64,000 nt of DNA from Thiohalorhabdus denitrificans. Lineage in GTDB: Bacteria > Pseudomonadota > Gammaproteobacteria > Thiohalorhabdales > Thiohalorhabdaceae. Made by a program: the position numbers and the translations under genes. The notes under the pieces are model-generated. The model saw nothing but the letters and a program-made list of their open reading frames with translations. It was not told the DNA's origin and made no database searches. Positions 1-8,026 of this stretch are shown piece by piece (the stretch's first letter is position 1; each line of letters opens with the position of its first letter). Location: assembly GCF_001399755.1 (NCBI RefSeq), contig NZ_LJCP01000010.1, positions 186,001-250,000 of the forward strand, written 5' to 3'.

Positions 1-774
1 ACACCGGGCTTGGTGTTCCTGCCGCCCTGGGCGGAGGAGGCCAACAAGGCCCGCCGGATGATGGCCCGCCTCGGGCATTCGTTAGCTGGCGCCGGCTTCC
101 GGACCCTGGTCCCGGATTTCTACGGCACGGGGGACAGCGAGGGGGATTTCGCCGAAGCCCGGTGGGAGCTTTGGAAAAACAACGCACGGGATGCCCGCGA
201 CTGGTTGAGGGACCGGGAGACAGGGCCCGTGTATCTGGGGGGCCTGCGCCTGGGCGGCCTGATCGCCGCGGAGACCGCCCGTGAGCTTGCCGAGCCCCCG
301 CCGGGACTGCTCCTGTGGAGCCCGATCATAAACGGGCGGCAGACCCTCCGGCAGTTCCTGCGCCTGCGCCTGGCGGCGGGCCTGGGGGTCGGAGGGGACA
401 CGCCGCAGGAGCGCACCGCGGACCTCCTGGGGCGCCTGGAGGCCGGGGAAAGCCTGGAGGTCGCCGGCTACGAGCTGCATCCCGGCCTGGCCGGGGCCCT
501 GGACGCCCGCTCTCTCCAGGGGCTGCTTCCTTCGCCGGAAACGGAGGTGATCTGGCTGGACGTGGTTTCGGGCCCGGAGGCAGGCCCACCACCGGCCTCC
601 CGCAGCGTGGTGGAGGCCTGGCGGGAGCAGGGCAGGTCGGTCCGCCACCAGGGGGTCCCTGGGGACCCCTTCTGGGCAACGCAGGAGCTGGTGGATGCGC
701 CCGCCCTGGTGGAAGCCTCCGCGGGGTTCCTGGAGCGCCTGGAAGATGCCGAAGTCTCCGGCCATGCCCCCTGA
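1..774 (+). CDS. Exosortase A system-associated hydrolase 2 (5' end outside window)
   Basis: Alpha/beta-hydrolase-fold protein resembling the hydrolase 2 family found next to exosortase A (XrtA/PEP-CTERM) exopolysaccharide genes. The reading frame is open to the first base, so the true start lies upstream; at least 254 residues are visible. The N-terminal part has the strand and oxyanion region (VFLPPWAEEANKARR) followed by DFYGTGDSEG, typical of this family. At the nucleophile elbow the sequence reads GGLRLGG, so the usual serine of G-x-S-x-G is an arginine. A classical serine hydrolase mechanism is therefore doubtful. Its end overlaps the start of the next hydrolase, so the two are probably translationally coupled. 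The family is known only from genomic context; the substrate is unknown. Confidence 0.85.
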   Translation, partial: TPGLVFLPPWAEEANKARRMMARLGHSLAGAGFRTLVPDFYGTGDSEGDFAEARWELWKNNARDARDWLRDRETGPVYLGGLRLGGLIAAETARELAEPPPGLLLWSPIINGRQTLRQFLRLRLAAGLGVGGDTPQERTADLLGRLEAGESLEVAGYELHPGLAGALDARSLQGLLPSPETEVIWLDVVSGPEAGPPPASRSVVEAWREQGRSVRHQGVPGDPFWATQELVDAPALVEASAGFLERLEDAEVSGHAP

Positions 775-1615
775 ACGGCCCTTCGCCTTCGAATGCGCCA
801 GCCACACCCTGTGCGGCATCCTGCACCCGCCGGCCGCGCCCTCGGCGGCCCGTGGGGTGCTGGTGGTCGTGGGAGGCCCCCAGTACCGGGTTGGCAGCCA
901 TCGCCAGTTCGTGCTCCTGGCCCGCCACCTGGCCGAGCAGGGGATCCCGGTGCTGCGCTTCGATTACCGCGGCATGGGGGACAGCGAGGGCCGGCTCCAC
1001 GAATTCGCGGAGATCGAGTCCGACATCCGGGCCGCCGTGGACGCCTTCTTCGAACGTTGGCCGGACCTGGAAGAGGTGGTCCTGTGGGGGCTCTGCGACG
1101 CCGCCTCGGCGGCGGCCTTCTACGGTTTTCAGGACAGCCGGGTCGCGGGGCTGGTGCTGCTCAACCCCTGGGTGCGAACCGAGGCCGGCGAGGCGAGGAC
1201 CCGCCTCAAGCACTATTACCTGGCCCGGCTGACGGAGCCCGCCTTCTGGAAGAAGGTCCTGACGTTGCGCTGGGAGCCTCGGCGTTCTCTCGGCCATGCG
1301 CTGGCTGCCTTGCGGACGCTCGGTGGCCGGGAGAGGGTGGGCCCGGCGGAGGACTGGCGGCAGATGCCCTTGCCGCAGCGGATGCTCCACGGGCTGGAGC
1401 GCTTCCCGCGGCCGGTCCTCCTGATCCTCAGCGGCCGGGACCTGACGGCCCGGGAGTTCGAGGACACGGTGGCCGCCTCCAAGGGGTGGCGGCGCTGGCA
1501 GGGGAGCCCGCGGGTGGATACCCGGCGGCTGGAGGAGGCGGACCATACCTTCTCCCGCCGGGTCTGGCGCGAGCAGGTGGAGACGCACACCGCGGACTGG
1601 CTCCGCTCCTGGTGA
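746..1615 (+). CDS. Exosortase A system-associated hydrolase 1
   Basis: A second alpha/beta-hydrolase, 289 residues, matching the hydrolase 1 family of exosortase A loci. It has VVVGGPQYRVGSHRQFVLLA near the N terminus, then FDYRGMGDSEG, and an elbow reading WGLCDAASA, where a cysteine replaces the usual nucleophilic serine. A C-terminal LSGRDLTAREF and EADHTFSRR supply the likely acid and histidine. The ATG at 746 overlaps the upstream hydrolase by 29 bases; an ATG at 764 is an alternative. The pair probably modifies an acyl or peptidyl intermediate made with the neighbouring ligase and decarboxylase, but this is inference from co-occurrence. The gene converges on the decarboxylase with only 27 bases between stops. 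Confidence 0.85.
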   Translation: MPKSPAMPPERPFAFECASHTLCGILHPPAAPSAARGVLVVVGGPQYRVGSHRQFVLLARHLAEQGIPVLRFDYRGMGDSEGRLHEFAEIESDIRAAVDAFFERWPDLEEVVLWGLCDAASAAAFYGFQDSRVAGLVLLNPWVRTEAGEARTRLKHYYLARLTEPAFWKKVLTLRWEPRRSLGHALAALRTLGGRERVGPAEDWRQMPLPQRMLHGLERFPRPVLLILSGRDLTAREFEDTVAASKGWRRWQGSPRVDTRRLEEADHTFSRRVWREQVETHTADWLRSW

Positions 1616-1642
1616 AGGCGCGGCCGCGGGGAAGGGCAGGAC

Positions 1643-2878
1643 CTACACCAGGACCTCTTCCGGGGGCGGGTGGCCGAGGAAGCGGTGCGGGCTGGCGCTG
1701 TAGCCGTAGGCGCCCGACTGGAGCACGGCCACCAGGTCGCCCTCCTCGGCCCGGCCCATCTCGACCCGGTCCGCCAGCAGATCCAGGGGGGTGCACAGCG
1801 GGCCCACCACGCTCACCGTTTCCCGGGGCCCGTCGTGGACCCGGCGCGGGGTGACCACCGGGTAGTTCTTCCGGATCACCTGGCCGAAGTTCCCCGAGGC
1901 GGCGAGGTGGTGGTGGAGTCCGCCGTCGGTGACCAGGAAGGTGTGGCCGCGGGATACCTTGCGGTCGAGCACCCGGCAGGCGTAGACGCCGGCCTCTCCC
2001 ACCAGGTACCTCCCCAGCTCCAGCATCACCTCCACCGCGCCCAGCCGGTCCCGGCATTCCTCTACCCGCCGCTCCAGGTTCTCGCCGCAGGCGGCGATGT
2101 CCAGGGGCTCCTCGCCCGGAAAATAGGGGATGCCGAAGCCCCCGCCGATGTTGAGCATCTCCAGCGGGGCGGGGGCGTCCTCGGCGAGGCGATAGGCCAG
2201 GTCGAATGTGGCGTTCTGGGCCTCCACGAGGCTGGCGACGCTGAGGTTCTGGGAGCCGCTGAAGATGTGCAGCCCCCGGAAGTGCAGCCCCAGCTCGCCC
2301 AGGCGCCCCAGCACACCGGGCACCTCCTCGGCGTCGATCCCGAATTGCTTGGGGCCGCCCGACATCTTCATGCCCGAGGACTTGAGCTCGAAGTCCGGGT
2401 TCACGCGGACCGCGGCCCGGGGCCGCCGGCCGGCAGCCTCGCCAGCCTCCGCCAGCCGCTCCAGCTCCCCGGGCGACTCAACGTTTACCGTCACCCCCGC
2501 TGCCACGGCCGCCCGCAGCTCCTCGCGACGTTTTCCCGGGCCCGCGATGCTGATTTCCTCCGCGGGCATCCCCGTGTCCAGGGCCGTGCGCATTTCCCCC
2601 AGGGAGGCCACGTCGAAGCCGTCCACCAGCGTCGCGCAATGGTCCACCACCGCCGGCATGGGGTTCGCCTTGACGGCGTAATGCAGGCTGACCTCCCGGG
2701 GGATGGTGGCCCGCACGGCGTCCACCCGCCGGGTAATGGCGTCCCGGTCGTAGGCGTAGAAGGGGGTCTGCCCCACCTGCTCCGCCAGGGCGGTAAGGGT
2801 TCGGCCGCCGAGCAGGAGCTCGTCGTCCTCCACGGCCAAGCGGGACAGGGCGGGATGGGACATGGCGGCGCGGTTCAT
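1643..2878 (-). CDS. PLP-dependent decarboxylase, exosortase A system-associated
   Basis: Fold-type III pyridoxal-phosphate decarboxylase, 411 residues, of the diaminopimelate/ornithine decarboxylase family. Visible landmarks are the PLP lysine K70 in HYAVKANP, the glycine-rich phosphate loop NIGGGFGIPY, ELGRYLVGEAG, and the C-terminal VVGPLCTPLD that carries the active-site cysteine. The start at 2878 overlaps the stop of the upstream ligase as ATGA, which supports it over the ATG at 2863. The context (acyl-CoA ligase, hydrolases 1 and 2) identifies the exosortase A-associated subfamily rather than lysine biosynthesis: no lys genes are nearby. The amino-acid substrate is unknown. Confidence 0.88.
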   Translation of the reverse strand: MNRAAMSHPALSRLAVEDDELLLGGRTLTALAEQVGQTPFYAYDRDAITRRVDAVRATIPREVSLHYAVKANPMPAVVDHCATLVDGFDVASLGEMRTALDTGMPAEEISIAGPGKRREELRAAVAAGVTVNVESPGELERLAEAGEAAGRRPRAAVRVNPDFELKSSGMKMSGGPKQFGIDAEEVPGVLGRLGELGLHFRGLHIFSGSQNLSVASLVEAQNATFDLAYRLAEDAPAPLEMLNIGGGFGIPYFPGEEPLDIAACGENLERRVEECRDRLGAVEVMLELGRYLVGEAGVYACRVLDRKVSRGHTFLVTDGGLHHHLAASGNFGQVIRKNYPVVTPRRVHDGPRETVSVVGPLCTPLDLLADRVEMGRAEEGDLVAVLQSGAYGYSASPHRFLGHPPPEEVLV

Positions 2879-4464
2879 GGCTCGGGGTCCTGGAAGAGGT
2901 TCTGGAATTCTTCCGCCAGGGCCCGCCGGTCCAGCTTGCCGTTGGCGTTGTAGGGCAGGGCGTCCTTGAAGCGCACCGCGCCGGGCACCATGAAGGGCGG
3001 AAGCTCCCGGCTGCAATGGCCCATGATCCCTTCCGCGGTGACGCCGGGGGCCTCCGGCTGGATCACCACCACCACCGCCTGGCCGAGCACCGGGTGGGGT
3101 ACCCCCAGGGCCACAGCCTGGGCGATATCGCCATGGGCGTAGACGGCCTCCTCCACCTCCGTGGGGCTGATGCGGTAGCCCGAGGATTTGATCAGCTCGT
3201 CCTGCCGGGTGAGGAAGTAGAGGAATCCCTCCTCGTCCTTCTGCACCTGGTCCCCGGACCATACCGCGATCTCGGGGTGGGGCAGCTCGTCCGGTTGACC
3301 GGGGGCCGGGCGGAAGCGTTCCGCCGTTTTCTCCGGGTCGTTCCAGTACCCTCGGGCCACCAGGGCCCCGCGGTGCACGAGTTCCCCCGGCTCCCCGGGA
3401 GCGCATTCCGAGCCGTCCTGGCGCACCACCTGAACCTCCGCGTTGGGAATGGCCTTGCCCATGGAGCCGGGGCGGCGATCCAGCTCCTCGGGAGGCAGGT
3501 AGGTGGAGCGGAAGGCCTCGGTGAGACCGTACATCAGGTAGAGCCTGGCCTCCGGCAGGGCCTGGCGCAGGGAGTGGATGGTGGCCCGGGGCATGGCCCC
3601 TCCGGAGTTGGTGAGATAGCGCAGGCTTTGTCGGGCCTCGCCGGGCCAGTCCAGGTTGGCCAGCTGGTTCCAGAGGGGCGGTACGGCGGCCAGACCCGTA
3701 GCCCCGTAGCGGGCCACCGCCCGGGGCACGTCACGCGGCAGGAGGTAGTCCATCAGGGCTACGCTCGCCCCCCGGGAGAAGGCCGTGGTCAGCTGGCTCA
3801 GCCCGTAGTCGAAGCTGAAGGGGAGCACCGCCAGCAGGCGGTCCCCGGGGTGGTTGTCCAGGTACCGGGCCACGCTGTCCGCCCCCGCCACCATGTTGCG
3901 GTGAGAGAGGACCACCCCCTTGGGGCGGCCCGTGCTGCCGGAGGTGTACAGGATGGCGGCCAGGTCGGCGTCGATGCCCCCCTCCGGCAGGGGGTGATCC
4001 GGCTCCGAGAGCAGGCTTTGCCAACCGAGCCCCAGGCCGCCCAGGGAGGCGGGCAGCTCCCCCGAGGGTCGGTCCGTGACCACCACTCCCCGGAGCTCGG
4101 GGCAGTCCGCCAGCTCCCCGGCCAGCAGATCGGCGCGGTCGGCGCTGGTGATCAGGAAGCGGGCCCCGCTGTCCCGGAGGATATGGGCCACTTGCCGCGG
4201 TTTTAGGAGTGGGTTGACGGGCACGAAGACGCCCCGGGCGGCCGCGGTGCCGAACATCCCGTACACCACCTCGGGGACCTTGGGGAGGTACAGCGCCACC
4301 CGGTCCCCGGAACGGAGGCCGAGCTCCCGGAGGCCACCGGCCACCACCCGGACCGTCCGCTCCAGATCCCGGTAGGTGATCTCGAGGGACCCGTGCAGGA
4401 GGGCGGGGGCGTGAGGAGCGTCCTCCGCGGAGCTATGGATGAAGTCCTGAAGGAGAATCGCCAT
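2875..4464 (-). CDS. Acyl-CoA ligase (AMP-forming), exosortase A system-associated
   Basis: ANL-superfamily adenylating enzyme of 529 residues, a normal length. The ATP-binding loop YTSGSTGRPKG lies at about residues 173-183, YGLTEAFRS forms the A5 region, and the C-terminal YNANGKLDRRAL carries the catalytic lysine. Such enzymes activate a carboxylic or amino acid as the adenylate and pass it to CoA or to a carrier protein. In exosortase A loci this subfamily travels with the PLP decarboxylase and an acyl carrier protein; no carrier protein gene is visible in the window. The stop overlaps the decarboxylase start by four bases, so the two are coupled. The upstream methyltransferase gene ends 37 bases away and probably shares the transcript. 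Confidence 0.88.
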   Translation of the reverse strand: MAILLQDFIHSSAEDAPHAPALLHGSLEITYRDLERTVRVVAGGLRELGLRSGDRVALYLPKVPEVVYGMFGTAAARGVFVPVNPLLKPRQVAHILRDSGARFLITSADRADLLAGELADCPELRGVVVTDRPSGELPASLGGLGLGWQSLLSEPDHPLPEGGIDADLAAILYTSGSTGRPKGVVLSHRNMVAGADSVARYLDNHPGDRLLAVLPFSFDYGLSQLTTAFSRGASVALMDYLLPRDVPRAVARYGATGLAAVPPLWNQLANLDWPGEARQSLRYLTNSGGAMPRATIHSLRQALPEARLYLMYGLTEAFRSTYLPPEELDRRPGSMGKAIPNAEVQVVRQDGSECAPGEPGELVHRGALVARGYWNDPEKTAERFRPAPGQPDELPHPEIAVWSGDQVQKDEEGFLYFLTRQDELIKSSGYRISPTEVEEAVYAHGDIAQAVALGVPHPVLGQAVVVVIQPEAPGVTAEGIMGHCSRELPPFMVPGAVRFKDALPYNANGKLDRRALAEEFQNLFQDPEP

Positions 4465-4501
4465 GGTCGTGCTGCGGCCTTTCGGGGGTCCTGCGGGCTT
4501 C

Positions 4502-5353
4502 TTACCGGGCGGTGGCGCCGGCGCCCTGTTTAATGGCCACGATGCGGGTATAGGGGGTCAGGACATGCGCCAGCAGTCTGAGCGGTGGCATCTGCCCGAT
4601 GGCGGCCAGGGCCAGGCGCCCCGACGGGCTCTTGCGCGAGGCGTCGGTGGTATCGAACCGATCGAAGGCGTTGAACCCGCGCTTTCCCAGGTCCTGCCGC
4701 AGCCCGTAGAAGGTGAACCAGTTCACCGCGGGATAGGTGGCGTAATTCACCAGTTCGGGACGGGTGGTGCGGGCCAGCTCCTCGAAACGACGCTTGAGGG
4801 GCCCGGGATACCAGCTGTATAGGGGCAGGTTGAATTCCTCCTGCACCGGGCAGAGGCGGTTGTTGGTGCTCAGGAACAGCACACCACCCGGCCGCAGGAT
4901 CCGGGCGAACTCGTCGAGGCACTCCTTCCAGAACGGCACGTGCTCCAGGAGCTCCGGCACCAGGCAGACGTCCATGGTGCCGTCCTCCCAGGGCAGCTCG
5001 GTGGCGCTTCCCACCACGAACTCGATGTCCTGGCCCTCGCGCTCCGCACGCCGGCGCGCCAGCTCCACGAGCTCGGCGTTGATGTCCAGGCCGTGGACAT
5101 GGTGGCCGTCGTCGGCCCACATCTGGCTCTGGGCCCCCGGCCCGCAGCCTATGTCCACCACCTCCAGGGGGCCCTCCCGCTGGTCCGCGGGGAAGGCCCA
5201 GAGGACGTCCGCGCGGATGCGCTCCAACCGTTCGCGGTTCTCCTCCGTGAGGCTCTGGCGCGCATAGTAGTCCACGAACCGGGAATCGCTGGAATGGTCC
5301 CACTCTTCGCCCGCGGCGGCCTTCGCCTGGTTGCCGGTACGCTCTTCCTGCAT
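4502..5353 (-). CDS. Class I SAM-dependent methyltransferase
   Basis: A 283-residue methyltransferase. Motif I is VVDIGCGPG at residues 65-73, followed by an acidic loop (GLDIN) and the post-motif VPELLEHVPFW and ILRPGGVLFLSTNN, typical of UbiE/UbiG-like enzymes. The C-terminal extension (YSWYPGPLKRRFEE onward) is not one I can assign. The gene lies three bases after the amidotransferase stop and upstream of the ligase and decarboxylase, so it is part of the exopolysaccharide operon. It probably methylates a sugar or an intermediate of that pathway; this is inference from context. Confidence 0.8.
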   Translation of the reverse strand: MQEERTGNQAKAAAGEEWDHSSDSRFVDYYARQSLTEENRERLERIRADVLWAFPADQREGPLEVVDIGCGPGAQSQMWADDGHHVHGLDINAELVELARRRAEREGQDIEFVVGSATELPWEDGTMDVCLVPELLEHVPFWKECLDEFARILRPGGVLFLSTNNRLCPVQEEFNLPLYSWYPGPLKRRFEELARTTRPELVNYATYPAVNWFTFYGLRQDLGKRGFNAFDRFDTTDASRKSPSGRLALAAIGQMPPLRLLAHVLTPYTRIVAIKQGAGATAR

Positions 5354-5356
5354 GGG

Positions 5357-7219
5357 TCAATCCGTGCCGGTGAGTATTTCGGTTTCGGCGGCGGGCTCGG
5401 AGCGGTGCGTGCGGAGCCACTGTTCCAGCATCATCAGCACCCAGGTGAGGGTGCCGAAGTAGTCCGCGTGCTCCTCGAGCCGGGCCCCGGTCAGCTCGTC
5501 GATCATGGCGGGGCGGATGATTCCCCGGTTGCGGAGGCCGTCCAGGCTGTCGCGCGCCAGGTCTTTCAGGGTCGGGTCCTCCTGCATCCAGACCCCGAAG
5601 GGCAGCCCGAACCCCTGCTTTTCCTTGGCCAGGACCTCCCGGGGCAGAAAATCCGCCAGCGCCTCCTTGAAGAAATGCCGGAGGCGGGTGCCCCGCATCT
5701 TCTGTCCGGGGGGGACCCGTGCCGCGAGATCCACCACCGGGTCGTCCAGGAAGGGGAAGCGGGTCTGAACTCCGCCAAGCTCCCCGGCCAGGGCCACCTT
5801 GCGCAGGTCGTCGTCCGCCAGGGTGTATTTCATGTCCAGGCCGAGGAGCCCGTTAATCAGGGCGTACCCGCGGAGGTCGGCGAACTCCCGGCGCATCTCC
5901 GCGAGGGGCTGGGTGGGGTCCACCTCGGCCAGGAGGTCTTCCGTGAAAACCCGCCCGGCCCCGAGGTGGTCCAGCAGGTTGTAGGTCTCCAGGCGGTCCG
6001 GCAGGGGAACGTTGGCCTGCTCGATGTAACGGCGCAGCTTGCGCACCGGAGGTACGGCGTCCCCTCCGGGGAGGTCCGAGACGGGCTCCAGGAAACCTCG
6101 CCGCAGCCAGCCCGGGACCCGGTGGTAGAGGGAGAAGATCCACTGCTTGGCGTAGCGGACGTTGCCGGCGAACAGCTCGTCCCCCCCGTCCCCGCCCAGC
6201 AGTACCTCGATGCCGTCCTCCCGGGCCAGGCGGGCGCAGTAGTAGGCGGGTACCACGGAGGCGTTGCCGTAGGGTTGGTCGCTCCCCGCGGCCACCTCCG
6301 GGATGGCCTTGGCCACGTCGCCGGGGGTGACGAAGTATTCGTGGTAGTCCGCACCGAAGTGGTCGGCGGCGATCCGGGCGTAGGCGGTCTCGTCGTAGCC
6401 CGGGGCGTCGAAGCCGATGGCGTAGGCCCGCGGCGCCTCGCCGGTCACTTCGCCGAGCATCCCGGTGATGGTGGAGCTGTCGGTGCCGCCGCTGAGGAAG
6501 GTTCCGGTCCTGCCCTGGCTGGCGGCCCGCTCCACGGCCCCGCGCAGGTTGGAGCGGAACCCTTCGCGCAGTTCAGGAAGGGGCGTGGCGTCGTTCTCCT
6601 GGAATTCGGGACGCCAGTAGCTCCGGGTTTCCAGCTGATTGTCGGCGAACATCACCACCTCCCCGGGCCGGAGGCGGTGGATGCCCTGGTACACCGTTCC
6701 GGGGCGGGGGATCACGTGGTGGAACAGGTAGTTGAACAGGCTCTGCGGGTTCAGTTCCGCCCCACAGCGGGGGTCGTGCGCCAGCCGGTCGGCACGGGGG
6801 CCGAACAGGAGCGTGTCTCCGCTGAGGGTGTAGGCGAGGTCCATGACACCCAGGCGGTCCACCGCCAGCAGCGCCGTCCGGGATCGTGGATCCAGGATGG
6901 CCAGGGCGAAGGGGCCGTGCAGGCAGCGCGGCAGGTCCTGGCGGTTGTGCCGGTACCGGTTGGCCAGACGGTGGGCAAGGGCCTCCCCATCCCCGGCGCC
7001 CCCCGAGGAGTCCCGGGGCTGGCCGTGAAAGGCCACCAGGAGGCCGTCCCGGTTATAGACCCGACCGCCGTGCGCGGGGCGACCGGCCACGGCGCCGTTT
7101 TCCAGGTGGATCCGATCCGCCGTGGGGCCTTCCCCTTCCTGTCCGGGAGCCAGCCCGGCCAGTAGGGGGTCGGGATCCCGGTTTCCCTGAGGGCCCACCC
7201 AGCCCCAGATTCCCTGCAT
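5357..7219 (-). CDS. Asparagine-synthetase-like amidotransferase lacking the N-terminal cysteine
   Basis: A 620-residue protein with a class II glutamine amidotransferase domain (about 1-200) and an asparagine-synthetase ATP pyrophosphatase domain. The PP-loop is SGGTDSS at residues 243-249; LLGGDGGDELFAGN is also present. Normally the initiator Met is followed by Cys2, the glutaminase nucleophile. Here the protein begins MQGIWGWVG, with Gln at position 2. The ATG at 7219 is chosen because GGGAGA lies four bases before it and because the reading starts exactly where the family starts. In-frame ATGs and other starts further upstream only add unrelated residues. The enzyme may use free ammonia or another amine, or form an amide or lactam in the polysaccharide pathway. 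First clear gene of the minus-strand operon. Confidence 0.82.
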   Translation of the reverse strand: MQGIWGWVGPQGNRDPDPLLAGLAPGQEGEGPTADRIHLENGAVAGRPAHGGRVYNRDGLLVAFHGQPRDSSGGAGDGEALAHRLANRYRHNRQDLPRCLHGPFALAILDPRSRTALLAVDRLGVMDLAYTLSGDTLLFGPRADRLAHDPRCGAELNPQSLFNYLFHHVIPRPGTVYQGIHRLRPGEVVMFADNQLETRSYWRPEFQENDATPLPELREGFRSNLRGAVERAASQGRTGTFLSGGTDSSTITGMLGEVTGEAPRAYAIGFDAPGYDETAYARIAADHFGADYHEYFVTPGDVAKAIPEVAAGSDQPYGNASVVPAYYCARLAREDGIEVLLGGDGGDELFAGNVRYAKQWIFSLYHRVPGWLRRGFLEPVSDLPGGDAVPPVRKLRRYIEQANVPLPDRLETYNLLDHLGAGRVFTEDLLAEVDPTQPLAEMRREFADLRGYALINGLLGLDMKYTLADDDLRKVALAGELGGVQTRFPFLDDPVVDLAARVPPGQKMRGTRLRHFFKEALADFLPREVLAKEKQGFGLPFGVWMQEDPTLKDLARDSLDGLRNRGIIRPAMIDELTGARLEEHADYFGTLTWVLMMLEQWLRTHRSEPAAETEILTGTD

Positions 7220-7340
7220 ATCGTCTCCCATGCCTTGGCAAAGCGGTTTGGAACGGCCTTCCCGTGGGGGAATGCGTACCTCTCCCGCCAGAAGACCACG
7301 CCGGGCTTTCCGAAAACGAGGCCCCGAACCCGGCTCGGTC

Positions 7341-7357
7341 AATTATCCGCGATAATT
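7341..7357. promoter_or_regulatory. Perfect palindrome upstream of the amidotransferase operon
   Basis: AATTATC-CGC-GATAATT has seven-base perfect arms around a three-base centre. It stands out as AT-rich in GC-rich DNA. It lies about 120 bases upstream of the amidotransferase start, between the amidotransferase and the vanZ-like gene. It could be a repressor operator for the minus-strand exopolysaccharide operon. No well-spaced -35/-10 pair could be placed over it. Confidence 0.4.
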
Positions 7358-7418
7358 CAGGGCCCAAGCGGGCTCTCCCCATTGGCCGGCGGGGTTTCCC
7401 TATCTCGGTTAGAAGGGG

Positions 7419-7805
7419 TCAGGCGCGAACGGAAGGGCGGCGACGGGTCAGGAAGATCCCGACTGCGGCCAGGGCCCCCAGCCCGTCCACAGCGATGTCT
7501 GTGGCGGAGGGGTACCGCCCGGGGACCCAGCTCTGGTGCCATTCATCGAAAAGGGCGTAGGCCATGGTCAGCACCCAGGCCGCCCCGGCGATGCCCTTGG
7601 GGCCCAATGGAAGGCCGGCCAGGGGGCGGAGCCAGAGCCAGGCCAGGAGGCCGTAGGCGGGCAGGTGAAGAAGGTTCTGGAGGGTGGCGGGTACCCAGGT
7701 GAAGGCATGGAGGACGGCCCCGTCCTCGGGGGCGGCCGTCCCCGGGATGGAAGAAAGGACAAAAAGGAGGGCCATGTACAAAAAGGGCCAGAGCACTGCG
7801 CGCAT
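7419..7805 (-). CDS. VanZ-family membrane protein
   Basis: A small integral membrane protein of 128 residues with about four hydrophobic segments. The VanZ signature is clear: NLLHLPAYGLLAWLWLR, then ALFDEWHQSWVPGRYPSATD and DGLGALAAVG, matching the E/Q, R-x-x-x-x-D and G pattern of the family. VanZ-like proteins are frequent in exosortase-linked exopolysaccharide loci, and the original VanZ gives low-level teicoplanin resistance; the biochemical role is unknown. The gene precedes the amidotransferase operon on the same strand with a 200-base gap. Confidence 0.8.
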   Translation of the reverse strand: MRAVLWPFLYMALLFVLSSIPGTAAPEDGAVLHAFTWVPATLQNLLHLPAYGLLAWLWLRPLAGLPLGPKGIAGAAWVLTMAYALFDEWHQSWVPGRYPSATDIAVDGLGALAAVGIFLTRRRPSVRA

Positions 7806-8026
7806 GGTGGCTCGCCAATGGCGGTTGAACGGAAGCCTGTGGGGATACCTGGGCGGGCCCCTCCGCCACCCGTAGCAGGAGCCCGTCCCCGGGACAAGCT
7901 GTCCGGGGGCGGGTTGCCGGGGGGCTCCCTTGCCGGTAGCGGGGAATGGTGTTTGGTTGGTTGATAGGTGCCTGGCGGGATGGCTCCGGCAGGGACAGTC
8001 TTCCGGTCGGTCGAGGGGAATTGCGG

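Noticed and set aside
4940-7165. Long plus-strand open frame opposite the methyltransferase and amidotransferase genes
   Set aside because: A product of high GC on the antisense strand: low-complexity G/V/Q/H-rich composition and no domain, while the minus strand encodes recognisable enzymes.
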